Source of the DNA: GW2011-AR15 sp964512765
GTDB lineage: Archaea > Nanobdellota > Nanobdellia > Woesearchaeales > GW2011-AR15
Direction: 5' to 3'
NCBI GenBank assembly: GCA_964512765.1
Contig: CAZEKF010000002.1
Span: forward strand, 1-64,000
Length of the DNA stretch: 64,000 nucleotides
In this document: positions 16,279 through 24,830 of the stretch, piece after piece
How the letters are laid out: each line of letters opens with the position of its first letter
Position numbering within the stretch: position 1 is the stretch's first letter
The notes under the pieces: model-generated
What the model was told of the DNA's origin: nothing
The model's database searches: none
What the model saw: only the letters and a program-made list of their open reading frames with translations
Position numbers and translations under genes: made by a program

Positions 16279-18453
16279 ATGGATGAACTTATAATTTGCG
16301 AAAAACCAAGCGCTGCTAGAAGAATTGCTGCAGCGTTAGCAGAGTCAAAAGTTGAAACTAAAAAAGTCGGTCAAGTAAGTTATCAAATAATAAAACGAGG
16401 CAAAAAAACAATAACTATTGTTTCTGCAGTTGGTCATCTTTTTACAGTTGGTGAAAAAAAAAGATCATTCACATATCCGAGTTTTGATATTGATTGGAAA
16501 CCTTCTTACACAAACAAAAATTCAGCATTTACAAAAAAATATGCAGAAGTTATTCAAAAACAGGCAGAAAAAGCAGATTCTTTCACAGTTGCATGTGACT
16601 TTGACATTGAAGGAGAAGTTATTGGATTGAATGTTGTAAGATTTTTATGCAATCAAAAAGACGCAGAAAGAATGAAATTCTCTACTTTAACAAAACCAGA
16701 CTTAATACACGCATATGAAAACAAAACTTCCTCAATTGAATGGGGCATGGCAAAAGCTGGTGAGACACGGCATTTCCTTGACTGGATGTACGGTATTAAT
16801 TTATCACGTGCTTTAACGTTAGCTATTAGAAAGAGCAAAGTTTACAAAACAATGTCTTCAGGAAGAGTACAAGGACCTGCACTAAGAATCTTGGCAGAAC
16901 GTGAAAAAGAAATCCAAGTGTTTATTCCTAAAAAATATTGGCAATTACAGTTGCTTGGGAAAAGAAACCAAAACAAGATTGAAGCATGGCATAAAGAAGA
17001 TAAGTTCTGGGAAGAAGAAAAAGCAAACGTTGTTTTAGAGAAAACAAAAAATAAAGACGGTGCAATATCAGATATTAAAAAAACAGAAACAACACAGTAT
17101 GCACCGTTTCCGTTTGATTTAACAACTTTACAAACAGAATCTTATAGAAATTTTGGATTCACACCTAAAAGAACATTAGACATTGCACAGGAACTGTATT
17201 CAAAAGGTTATATTTCTTATCCAAGAACAAGCTCGCAACAGTTACCTTATAAAATTGGGTTTAAGAAGATAATAACTACATTGATGAAACAAGCTAAATA
17301 TATACAACTAGGCAAACTTGTTGTTTCAAAAGCATTAAAACCTAACAACGGCAAAAAAACAGATCCTGCACACCCAGCCATATATCCAACAGGAATAATT
17401 CCAAAAAGTTTGGACGGACAAAACTTTAAACTTTATGATTTAATTGTAAAAAGATTTTTTGCAACGTTTGGAGAAAAGGCATTAAGAGAAACTATTACTG
17501 TTAACATTGATGTTAACAAGGAAAGTTTTGTTGCAAAAGGCACAAGAACTAAAGTAAAAGGATGGCATGTGCTATATGAACCTTATGTGAAACTAAAAGA
17601 AGAAGAATTGCCAGAGTTGAACAAAGGAGATAAAATAACAGTTGATGAAATCAATAAATTAGAAAAAGAAACGCAGCCGCCAAAAAGATTTACACAAGCA
17701 TCTATTATCAAAGAACTTGAAAAACGTGGACTCGGCACTAAATCTACACGTGCACAAATAATTGAAAATCTCATAGATAGAAACTATGTTGAAGGTAAAA
17801 CTCTTGAAGTTTCTGAAATAGGCATGAAAACAATTTCTACATTAGAAAAGTATTCTCCGGATATTATTAGTGACGATTTAACAAAACGTTTTGAACAGGA
17901 AATGAAGAAAATAAGGACAGATAAAAAAGGTCAAGCAAAAACAATTCAAGAAGCTAGACAAAAACTAGTAAAGATTCTGGACAATTTTAAAAGACATGAA
18001 CTTGAAATAGGAAAACAATTAGCTGAAGCTTACTCAGATTTTGATACTCTTGGCCAATGTCCTGTGTGTAAAAAAGGCAATCTTAAGATAAAACATTCAA
18101 GAAAAAACAATAGTAGATTTATTGCATGTGATAAATATCCAGACTGTACAACCACGTTTAGTTTACCTAGAACTGGTAATGTTAAAACAACAGATAAAGA
18201 ATGCAGTGAATGTAAATATCCTTTAATTAAAATAGGTGCTGGCAGAAAAATCCAGGAAGTTTGCATTAACCCAAACTGTAAATCAAAAGAAAATGGAGAT
18301 AATAGTAGTGAAAATGAAAAATGTCCTAAATGTGGTGAAGGACAGCTTGTGTTAAGAACAAGTATTTATGGCAAATTTTATGCCTGTAACAAGTATCCAA
18401 AGTGTAAGTATATTAAAGGAAATGGAAAATCTAAGCCTAAGAAATCTTCTTAA
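16279..18453 (+). CDS. topA: DNA topoisomerase I, archaeal type IA
   Basis: A type IA topoisomerase that relaxes negative supercoils. A Toprim domain fills about residues 1-150 (LIICEKPSAARRIA; CDFDIEGEVIG acidic triad). The active-site Tyr is near residue 314 in GYISYPRTSSQQL. Residues about 330-560 close the gate (GLGTKSTRAQIIENL). The C-terminus carries three Cys4 zinc ribbons: CPVCKKG...CDKYPDC, CSECKYP...CINPNC and CPKCGEG...CNKYPKC. ATG 16279 fits the promoter and the family N-terminus MDELIICEKPSAA. The gene ends 17 nt inside a convergent zinc-ribbon gene. Confidence 0.95.
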   Translation: MDELIICEKPSAARRIAAALAESKVETKKVGQVSYQIIKRGKKTITIVSAVGHLFTVGEKKRSFTYPSFDIDWKPSYTNKNSAFTKKYAEVIQKQAEKADSFTVACDFDIEGEVIGLNVVRFLCNQKDAERMKFSTLTKPDLIHAYENKTSSIEWGMAKAGETRHFLDWMYGINLSRALTLAIRKSKVYKTMSSGRVQGPALRILAEREKEIQVFIPKKYWQLQLLGKRNQNKIEAWHKEDKFWEEEKANVVLEKTKNKDGAISDIKKTETTQYAPFPFDLTTLQTESYRNFGFTPKRTLDIAQELYSKGYISYPRTSSQQLPYKIGFKKIITTLMKQAKYIQLGKLVVSKALKPNNGKKTDPAHPAIYPTGIIPKSLDGQNFKLYDLIVKRFFATFGEKALRETITVNIDVNKESFVAKGTRTKVKGWHVLYEPYVKLKEEELPELNKGDKITVDEINKLEKETQPPKRFTQASIIKELEKRGLGTKSTRAQIIENLIDRNYVEGKTLEVSEIGMKTISTLEKYSPDIISDDLTKRFEQEMKKIRTDKKGQAKTIQEARQKLVKILDNFKRHELEIGKQLAEAYSDFDTLGQCPVCKKGNLKIKHSRKNNSRFIACDKYPDCTTTFSLPRTGNVKTTDKECSECKYPLIKIGAGRKIQEVCINPNCKSKENGDNSSENEKCPKCGEGQLVLRTSIYGKFYACNKYPKCKYIKGNGKSKPKKSS

Positions 18454-18595
18454 CAATTCTACTTTTATCTAAATTACTATGTATTAGAAACGTATGATTA
18501 CAATAAACACACTTTTTCTTTTTCTTTGTAATATCTCCTATTGTAGGTTGATATTTCATATCATGTTTACATTTCGGACATTTAACTAAGAACAT
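18437..18595 (-). CDS. Small zinc-ribbon protein (52 aa)
   Basis: A short frame read directly: MFLVKCPKCKHDMKYQPTIG, then a lysine run, CVYC and a basic tail ending KKIS. Two CxxC pairs 22 residues apart make a zinc ribbon. It starts 5 nt after the stop of the 18601-19404 gene on the same strand, so it is likely its co-transcribed last gene. Its 3' end overlaps the topA stop region by 17 nt, tail to tail. Zinc ribbons this small usually bind nucleic acid or a partner protein. No specific family is recognised. Confidence 0.7.
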   Translation of the reverse strand: MFLVKCPKCKHDMKYQPTIGDITKKKKKCVYCNHTFLIHSNLDKSRIVKKIS

Positions 18596-18600
18596 TTTTA

Positions 18601-19404
18601 TCAAATATTAAACTCTTTTTTTAAATCACTTATTGCTTTAGTTTTTTCTTTTGTAGGTGTTTTTTTCTTAATTTCAGGTTTTATAACCTTTCTTTTCATG
18701 CTATTGGGTTTTAAAAATCTAACATATACAATTAAAACATTGAAAAAGAAACCTGCAAGGAAGTTTACAATTGCTAATGCTTCAATATCTAATCCTTTAA
18801 ACAACCCAATATTGGCAAATTTACCTATTGCATAAAACACGCTTGTAATTCCTAACGGAATGAACATGTATAACGGAACATTATCTGCAAGTTTAAGTGA
18901 TAAGAACGATGCAAACACACTGATGATTGCAGGACTGAAACCAAATACAACATTTACAATCTGAGACTCTGTACCACCTGTTGCAAACAGAATAATTAAT
19001 CCAAGAGCAAGAAGGTAAATAAAAAATGCTAATGATTCAAACATAGTTTTTTCTTCAATTATTTCAGCTTCTTCAATAACCTCTTGAACTAGTTCTTTAG
19101 TGTCAGTTTTTTCAAGATCTTTCTGCGCTTCTTTAACTTCTTTTTCACTCGCTTTTCCCATAAACTGCGAGAATGCGTTTTTTAACTGTCCGACAAGATC
19201 ATTTTCAACAGGATCTTTATGTTTAGTTTCTTTTCCACCAGCTTTTTCTTTTTCAAGCTCTAGAAAAACTTCGTCAACAATATTTTTTTTATGACCTGCA
19301 TCTGTTAAAACTTTTTCAATCTCTTCCAAAGGTATACCTTTTTTTCGTTCAGCTTCAACATATTCAAGAAGTTGTTTTTTTAAATAATTATGAAAACTGT
19401 CCAT
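18601..19404 (-). CDS. Polytopic membrane protein with N-terminal helical KG/DAGHK module
   Basis: About 267 aa from the ATG at 19404 (MDSFHNYLKK). The longer frame upstream overlaps the preceding gene and adds nothing recognisable. Residues 1-50 form a helical module (YVEAERKKGIPLEEIEKVLT, then DAGHKK) that resembles the cytoplasmic tail of the 1414-aa surface protein. A charged linker with acidic helices follows (about 60-130), then four hydrophobic segments (about 130-235) and a basic cytoplasmic tail. No enzymatic motif is seen. It sits between a lipoprotein-like gene and a zinc-ribbon gene on the same strand, 5 nt from each. Function unknown. Confidence 0.7.
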   Translation of the reverse strand: MDSFHNYLKKQLLEYVEAERKKGIPLEEIEKVLTDAGHKKNIVDEVFLELEKEKAGGKETKHKDPVENDLVGQLKNAFSQFMGKASEKEVKEAQKDLEKTDTKELVQEVIEEAEIIEEKTMFESLAFFIYLLALGLIILFATGGTESQIVNVVFGFSPAIISVFASFLSLKLADNVPLYMFIPLGITSVFYAIGKFANIGLFKGLDIEALAIVNFLAGFFFNVLIVYVRFLKPNSMKRKVIKPEIKKKTPTKEKTKAISDLKKEFNI

Positions 19405-19409
19405 GTTAT

Positions 19410-19787
19410 TTATGAAAGAGATATTGTGGTATTTAAGTTTTGTGCTGGAGTTATTGTGATGTTTAACCACTCGCTATATTGATCACTTTCAAATTTTAAG
19501 CATAACGTGTCATTATCATAGCTTGTTATCATTGCCTCTGCTGTTACAATGCCACTGGTTAAACTACCTTTAACAGACTGGTTAACCATGTTAACATTTT
19601 TACAACTGGAAGTTACTATTGGATCTGTTACGTTTCCTTTATTGACATTGTAGCTAACTTGAAATATAACTTTTTCACCTACCTGGCCAGAAAGAGACTT
19701 TTGTTTAGACTCTATATCATAACTTGGTTTGCAACTTGTTATCAGAATCATCAAAAGCAGTATAACAAGATAAGTTTCTTTTTCCAT
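19410..19787 (-). CDS. Small predicted lipoprotein
   Basis: 125 aa. MEKETYLVILLLMILITSC is a short signal peptide ending in a lipobox-like ITSC, so the mature protein would begin at Cys19 and be lipid-anchored outside the membrane. The remaining 105 residues are beta-rich (Thr/Val/Asn), with two further Cys that could form a disulphide, and they contain N-x-T/S sequons. This resembles a single Ig-like domain. It is the first gene of a three-gene minus-strand unit with the membrane protein and the zinc ribbon. Family unknown. Confidence 0.65.
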   Translation of the reverse strand: MEKETYLVILLLMILITSCKPSYDIESKQKSLSGQVGEKVIFQVSYNVNKGNVTDPIVTSSCKNVNMVNQSVKGSLTSGIVTAEAMITSYDNDTLCLKFESDQYSEWLNITITPAQNLNTTISLS

Positions 19788-19833
19788 AATAAAAAAAGTA
19801 AAAGAATCTAATTATAAAAATTTTTTTAATGGG

Positions 19834-20499
19834 TTATAACTCACCAAACTCTTCAGGATCTTCGGACTCAGGTTCTAAAACAGCATTTTGAACCTGTTCA
19901 GTTATTTCTTCTTCCAAAAACTTAGTACCTTGATGATACCAGTCGGGAAGTTCATTAGTTAGAGTATCTTCAAAATCATCAACTTTTGTTTGTTCAGCTT
20001 TACCAACAACTTTGTTAAACACGTCTCTAATATTCTTTGAACCTTCCACGTCAAAATATTCATAAAACTTTTCCATTAAATTTATCATGTAACTTCTTCC
20101 TTGCGGTTCTTTTCTAATAAAACCCAATTCCATTAGTTCTGAAATGTGGTCGTATGCTTTGTTATGTCTAATATTCACAACTTCACTTTGTAACACAGGC
20201 GCTTTCCACGCAATAATTGCTAATGTTTCAAGAACAGTTTTTGGTAACTCTGTCTCAGAAACAATCTTTCTCACTAATGGTAGATAACCTTCTCTAACAG
20301 TTAATTTCCATCCATCTTTTTCTTCAACAACCATTAAAGGAGAATTGCGTTCATCATACTCTTGTTTAAGCTTTACAATGTTATTTTTTAGAACTTGTTT
20401 TCCTGAGGCTCCTGTTAAGTTTAACAAAGTGTTCATATCAATAAATCTACCAGAAGCAAATAATAAAGATTCTATTTGGTTTTTATAATCTTGGCTCAT
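19834..20499 (-). CDS. scpB: Segregation and condensation protein B
   Basis: A 221-aa kleisin partner with two winged helices. Seen: YKNQIESLLFASGRFIDMN at the N-terminus, the strongly conserved LPKTVLETLAIIAWKAPVLQ near residue 88, and GRSYMINLMEKFYEYFDV in the second wing. ScpB binds ScpA and SMC in chromosome compaction. ScpA and SMC are not in the window. A C-terminal acidic extension of about 50 residues goes beyond the usual domain. The start overlaps the stop of the upstream gene by 4 nt, so the two are coupled. Confidence 0.9.
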   Translation of the reverse strand: MSQDYKNQIESLLFASGRFIDMNTLLNLTGASGKQVLKNNIVKLKQEYDERNSPLMVVEEKDGWKLTVREGYLPLVRKIVSETELPKTVLETLAIIAWKAPVLQSEVVNIRHNKAYDHISELMELGFIRKEPQGRSYMINLMEKFYEYFDVEGSKNIRDVFNKVVGKAEQTKVDDFEDTLTNELPDWYHQGTKFLEEEITEQVQNAVLEPESEDPEEFGEL

Positions 20500-21095
20500 T
20501 TTTTAACAATTGCTTTATATTTATCTCCTTGTTTTTCAACTTTACCTTCATCAGCTAACACACCAAGCACTTTTTCAATGTCAGATTGTCTAACACCTAA
20601 AAACGGATGTATTTCTTTAACAGTCATCGGTCTTGAACTTAACAATACAACAAGGAAGTTTCTTAACAATACAGCTGTGTTTCTGACATAAAACTTACTA
20701 TTTTCACGTTCTTGTAACAATCCCGTGTTCAAACCATGTAACCTTGTTTGTAAATCATTTAAAAAACCCGTGAATTCGTTATTTTTCAAAATAGTTGTTT
20801 CCGGAGCAAGGATTTCAATGCTAGACGGCATATAGTCAAAACAAAAAGAAAGCAGTAAATCTGAATTTTTAATTAGAAGTTCAATCTCAACAAACGAACT
20901 AAAAAAATTTTCTTTTTCTTCAGCGGGTTCAACTGTTTGTTTAACAATTTCATAGTTTTTGTCAGCTTTAATCTTTTTCAAATAATCTGCCATAGTATTT
21001 TCAACATATTCTTTTGGTTTGCCAACTATTTCTATTATTGCTCTAATATGTAAATACCCTTCAGAAAACTTTTCTTTAATCTGTTTACCGTCCAT
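20496..21095 (-). CDS. Unknown protein with C-terminal winged helix, coupled to scpB
   Basis: 199 aa with no family I can name. The N-terminal half (1-100) has an alpha/beta pattern starting with GYLHIRAIIEIVGKPKEYVE and ending in FCFDYMPSSIEILAPE, suggesting a ferredoxin-like fold. A helical middle leads to a winged helix at about 135-199 (RPMTVKEIHPFLGVRQSDIE, then LADEGKVEKQGDKYKAIV). It overlaps scpB by 4 nt, so it may be a condensin or chromosome-segregation partner. It shows no kleisin pattern that would make it ScpA. That role is inferred from position only. Confidence 0.7.
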   Translation of the reverse strand: MDGKQIKEKFSEGYLHIRAIIEIVGKPKEYVENTMADYLKKIKADKNYEIVKQTVEPAEEKENFFSSFVEIELLIKNSDLLLSFCFDYMPSSIEILAPETTILKNNEFTGFLNDLQTRLHGLNTGLLQERENSKFYVRNTAVLLRNFLVVLLSSRPMTVKEIHPFLGVRQSDIEKVLGVLADEGKVEKQGDKYKAIVKK

Positions 21096-21183
21096 ATTCC
21101 TGCTAAATTAGTTGTTGTTTAAATTGTTTTCTAAAAACTAAAATCAAAAAACTTTTTATATAACATAAAATTAGCACAGTTTA

Positions 21184-21417
21184 ATGACATTAGTCTATTT
21201 ATTAATTCGGGCAGAGCATGGGAAAATAGGTATTGTGAAAGCACAGTTATCAAAATTTGAAGAAATTACAGAGCTTCATGAAGTGTTTGGACGTTATGAT
21301 ATTTTAGCTAGGGTTGAAACAGAAGATAATGCTCAGTTTAGAAAGTTTGTGCAAAACAAATTAAGAGTTCAAGAAGGCATAAAAAGTACAGAACCTGTGT
21401 TTGTTGCAGATGACTAA
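21184..21417 (+). CDS. Stand-alone Lrp/AsnC effector-binding (RAM) domain
   Basis: 77 aa matching only the C-terminal ligand-binding domain of Lrp/AsnC regulators. It has the beta-alpha-beta-beta-alpha-beta pattern with FEEITELHEVFGRYDILARV, the conserved glycine turn GRYD. The DNA-binding domain is absent. Such single-domain proteins form decamers that bind amino acids and may modify full-length Lrp proteins. A TATA element (TTTTTATATAA) about 28 nt upstream indicates a leaderless mRNA. It overlaps the convergent hef gene by 4 nt. Confidence 0.85.
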   Translation: MTLVYLLIRAEHGKIGIVKAQLSKFEEITELHEVFGRYDILARVETEDNAQFRKFVQNKLRVQEGIKSTEPVFVADD

Positions 21418-23591
21418 TTATATTTTGAATCAACAATTTCTTTAATTTTAGAAGCTTTTTTCTCACCAATTAGTTCAACTTCTTTTAATTTATCAATTGA
21501 TGCATTAAGAATTTTTTTAACAGAACCAAATTTTTTTAACAATGGTTTGCTTAATACAGGGCCTACGCCAGGCAATGCAGAGATAAGATATTCTTGTTGT
21601 TCTTTTAATGTTAAAGGTTTCATACTATGTAGTGTAAATTCTTTTTTTTCATCACTTTGTTCTCGTTTTGCAATGACTGCCATTAACAAAGCAGTATCTT
21701 CTGCATTCTTAGTGTTTAACATTGGAACTTGATAATCAACAGCTATTGCGCCTAGCATACCTCTTATTGCGTTAGGATGGATTTTTCGTTCAGAGTACAG
21801 GTCTTCAGTTCCTTCAATAATAACTAACTGTTTTTGATATTTTTTCATGTTTTTCAGTTGAGTAAACATTCTTTTATCAATCAATGAATCAATAAAATCC
21901 GGTACTGTTTTATACTCAACACACAAATCTTCACTTAACAAATAATCCCCAACATCAAGTTTCTTTAATTTAATCTTAATGCCTAGTTCAATCAATTTTT
22001 TGATAACACCAGAAGATTTTTCTCGATAATCTGCATAAACAATCACGTCATGCTCTGGAAGTATGAACTCTGTAATTTTTTTATTAACTTTTTTTTCAAC
22101 ATTGAATTTAGTTTTTAATTTTTTTAGAACAGTTTGCATCCTGTTTTCTTTATGATGCGCAGACCACCTGTACCCTTCATCTCTTGTATTCTTTGCTACT
22201 AATACAACAACTTCACCTTTGCTCTGCCTACCTGTTCTGCCCCTTCTTTGAATAGTTCTAATTGCGCTTGGAACAGGTTCATAGAAAATAACAAGATCAA
22301 CTTCTGGAATGTCCAAGCCCTCTTCACCAACACTTGACATTACTAACACATTAAACTCGTTATTCGTGTACTTTTCAATTAATTTTATTTGTTGTTTTTG
22401 TGTTAACCCTGTTCCTCTTTTTTTCTGTTGACCAACAAACATTTCTGCTTTAATATTTGGCAATTTGTTTATTTCAGTAATTAAATTAGAAATTGAATCT
22501 CGATACTGGCTGAACACTATTATTTTTTTTTCAGAATTGCTTAATAATAATTTATTCAGTTCTTGAATCTTAGGATGGTCAATTTTTGACTCTTTTAAAT
22601 TTCTTGCAAGGATTAAAGCAGATTTGAAATTTAAATCTTGTACAAGATTTTTCACAGCTTTCACTCTTGTTGTTTTTGCTTTGACAATCAAGTCATCCAT
22701 GTAGTCTAATAAAGGATTTATGCCTTGGCTTTCTAATAATTCAAGAGCGTGCTGAACTTTCATTGCTTCAGCTACCAAAGACAATGCTCTCATACTATCA
22801 AAATCTTTTGCTTCTTTGATATTTGCTAATAATTCTCTTTGTAATGCTAAGAGTTCTCGTTTATTTTCAATTATGGTTTTTATTTCAATTACGTCTTTTA
22901 TTTTTGTTAACTTACTTTTGAAACAATCTTTCAGGTGTTTTTGGATTTGTTTAAAATATTCAGGTAGTTCAACATACACCCATTTAATCTTTACATCTTG
23001 GATATATTGTTGAACATCTGGATCTTCATCAACCCTTATTTCAACATCTTCAATGTTAAGATTTTTGACAACTTCAGTGATTTTTTCAATATCAGACCCA
23101 GGAGAAGCAGTTAATGCTAATATTCTTAGGTTTAATGCTTTTTTAGAATATTGCTGAGCTATCCATACATATGCATAGTCACCTACTGCTCTGTGCGCTT
23201 CATCAAAGCCAATTAATGAAACATCTTCTAAATTTATCCTGTTTGAAATAACATCATTTTCAAGGCCCTGTGGTGTTGAAAAAATAATTTTTGATGATTG
23301 CCATAGTTCTTCTCGTTTGCTCGGTTTCACAAAACCTGTAAAGATTGCCATTTCATTTTCTTTAATTTCAAAATGTTTTATAAAAAGGTTGTAATATTGT
23401 GTGATTAATGGTCGAGTAGGTCCTAAAAATAAAATTTTAGAGTCAGGAAATTCTTTTAATCGTTGAGCAGCTAGCATAAGAAAAATGTAAGTTTTACCTA
23501 ATCCAGTTGGTAATACTACTAATGTATTTTTCTCAGAAGCTGTTGCAAGAATTGTTTGTTGGTATAACCTAGGTTGGAAGTCTTTGATCAT
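21414..23591 (-). CDS. hef: Hef-like helicase with XPF-type nuclease domain
   Basis: About 725 aa. An SF2 helicase fills residues 1-480: Q-motif RLYQQTILA, Walker A LPTGLGKTYIF, DEAH box GFDEAHRAVGDYAYV, motif III LTASPG and motif VI RRGRTGRQSKG. An ERCC4 nuclease follows (about 510-640): YADYREKSSGV, GDYLLSEDLCVEYKTVPDF and SLIDKRMFTQL. The normal nuclease core is ERKx3D; here the Arg is Tyr (EYK), with Glu, Lys and Asp kept. A helix-hairpin-helix pair closes the protein (LPGVGPVLSKPLLKKFGSV). Hef acts on stalled forks and branched DNA. ATG 23591 is preferred over TTG 23630 because a TATA element (AAGTATTTAAAC) lies about 20 nt upstream. Confidence 0.92.
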   Translation of the reverse strand: MIKDFQPRLYQQTILATASEKNTLVVLPTGLGKTYIFLMLAAQRLKEFPDSKILFLGPTRPLITQYYNLFIKHFEIKENEMAIFTGFVKPSKREELWQSSKIIFSTPQGLENDVISNRINLEDVSLIGFDEAHRAVGDYAYVWIAQQYSKKALNLRILALTASPGSDIEKITEVVKNLNIEDVEIRVDEDPDVQQYIQDVKIKWVYVELPEYFKQIQKHLKDCFKSKLTKIKDVIEIKTIIENKRELLALQRELLANIKEAKDFDSMRALSLVAEAMKVQHALELLESQGINPLLDYMDDLIVKAKTTRVKAVKNLVQDLNFKSALILARNLKESKIDHPKIQELNKLLLSNSEKKIIVFSQYRDSISNLITEINKLPNIKAEMFVGQQKKRGTGLTQKQQIKLIEKYTNNEFNVLVMSSVGEEGLDIPEVDLVIFYEPVPSAIRTIQRRGRTGRQSKGEVVVLVAKNTRDEGYRWSAHHKENRMQTVLKKLKTKFNVEKKVNKKITEFILPEHDVIVYADYREKSSGVIKKLIELGIKIKLKKLDVGDYLLSEDLCVEYKTVPDFIDSLIDKRMFTQLKNMKKYQKQLVIIEGTEDLYSERKIHPNAIRGMLGAIAVDYQVPMLNTKNAEDTALLMAVIAKREQSDEKKEFTLHSMKPLTLKEQQEYLISALPGVGPVLSKPLLKKFGSVKKILNASIDKLKEVELIGEKKASKIKEIVDSKYN

Positions 23592-23664
23592 CTTAACAGA
23601 AAAAAGAAATGTGTTTAAATACTTGTCCAAACATTTTTATACCACTTAGGTTTTCAAACTTCTA

Positions 23665-24462
23665 ATGGCAATCATGGATACATTATTAGGTTGGATATTG
23701 TTGTTTCATCCAGCACTGTCAATTTTAATTGTTTCTTTACTTGTTTCATTAATTATCACGTACGCAATTAAACTGTTCACTGATCAAACATTAATGAAAG
23801 ATATGCGTGAAGAGTTAAAAGAATTGCAAAAACAAATCAAAGAGTTAAGAAACAACCCAAAAAAAATGGCAAAAGCCAATGAACGGTTCATGGAAACTAA
23901 TATGAAATATATGAGCCACTCAATGAGGCCAACATTGTTCACGTTTTTACCGATTATCCTAGTGTTTGGATGGTTGAACGCGCACATAGGTTATTATCCA
24001 ATTAACCCAGACCAACCGTTTAGATTAACAGCAGCGTTTGAAGACTATGCGCGTGGCGAAGTTAATCTTGTTTTACCTGATAGCGTGGAATTGTTAGAAG
24101 GAGATTTGAAAAAAGAGATTTTACATAGGGAAATTGAATGGGTATTATCAGGTAAAGAAGGAAAATATGATTTAGTTATGGAATATAATGATAAAACATA
24201 TGCAAAGTCCGTGATAATTTCAGAAGAAAGAACATATGCACCTGTTGAACAGAGTTTTAAGAAAAAAAGATTGTTTTTTTCTTCTGATGATGAAAATGGT
24301 GTTAATTCATTAAAACTAAGCAATGAAAAAATATTGCCGTTTATAGATGTTCCAGTTATTAAAGATCTGCCTTGGATAAGTGGTTGGGGATGGTTTGGAG
24401 CATATTTCTTGTTTTCAATAGTTTTTAGTATGGGTTTGAGAAGAATTCTGAAGATTTATTGA
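23665..24462 (+). CDS. DUF106/EMC3-family membrane insertase homologue (archaeal Oxa1 superfamily)
   Basis: 265 aa. It has an N-terminal hydrophobic segment (LHPALSILIVSLLVSLIITY type, about 12-36), a cytoplasmic coiled coil (MREELKELQKQIKELRNNPK), the conserved MKYMSHSMRPTLFTFLPII helix near 90, and a C-terminal membrane helix (about 240-262). This layout matches archaeal DUF106 proteins, relatives of YidC/Oxa1/EMC3 that insert proteins into membranes. An external loop (about 120-230) is larger than in minimal members. A TATA element precedes the ATG by about 25 nt. It directly precedes two ribosomal protein genes on the same strand. Confidence 0.85.
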   Translation: MAIMDTLLGWILLFHPALSILIVSLLVSLIITYAIKLFTDQTLMKDMREELKELQKQIKELRNNPKKMAKANERFMETNMKYMSHSMRPTLFTFLPIILVFGWLNAHIGYYPINPDQPFRLTAAFEDYARGEVNLVLPDSVELLEGDLKKEILHREIEWVLSGKEGKYDLVMEYNDKTYAKSVIISEERTYAPVEQSFKKKRLFFSSDDENGVNSLKLSNEKILPFIDVPVIKDLPWISGWGWFGAYFLFSIVFSMGLRRILKIY

Positions 24463-24509
24463 CGTATTATTCGATATATTTATAAATCAAGTTTTTTTTC
24501 ACGGTCATT

Positions 24510-24776
24510 ATGCCACAACCAAGATTCAGATCAAGGTCTTATCGAAGAGTGAGAAAGAAACTTCCAGGCGGAAGTAATGTTATTCACTATGAAAAAAGAC
24601 TGCCAAGAGTAGCTAAATGCGCTAATTGTAACTCTGAACTAAAAGGCATACCGCGTGGTAGACCTAGTAAAATGAAGAAACTGGGCGTTTCAAATAAAAG
24701 GGTCGAAAGACCTTATGGCGGTAATTTATGTTCTAAATGCACTCGAGCATTAGTTAAAGAGAAAGCAAGAGCATAA
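24510..24776 (+). CDS. rpl34e: Ribosomal protein L34e
   Basis: 88 aa, the usual archaeal length. Seen: the N-terminal PRFRSRSYRRVRKKLPGG and zinc-binding CANC...CSKC pairs flanking the conserved ELKGIPRGRPSKMKKL. It is a large-subunit protein found only in archaea and eukaryotes. It follows the insertase homologue by 47 nt and precedes L14e by 54 nt, the order seen in many archaea. TTTATAAATCAAG about 30 nt upstream is a TATA box. Confidence 0.96.
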   Translation: MPQPRFRSRSYRRVRKKLPGGSNVIHYEKRLPRVAKCANCNSELKGIPRGRPSKMKKLGVSNKRVERPYGGNLCSKCTRALVKEKARA

Positions 24777-24780
24777 TCTC

Positions 24781-24799
24781 CTGTTGTGTTTGGCAACAG
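24781..24799 (+). other. Intercistronic hairpin between L34e and L14e
   Basis: CTGTTG (24781-24786) pairs with CAACAG (24794-24799) around a 7-nt loop in the 54-nt spacer. It could stabilise or process the ribosomal-protein mRNA. No T tract follows, so it is probably not a terminator. Confidence 0.4.
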
Positions 24800-24830
24800 C
24801 ACAAAAATATAATAAAAGGTGATTGTAAAA

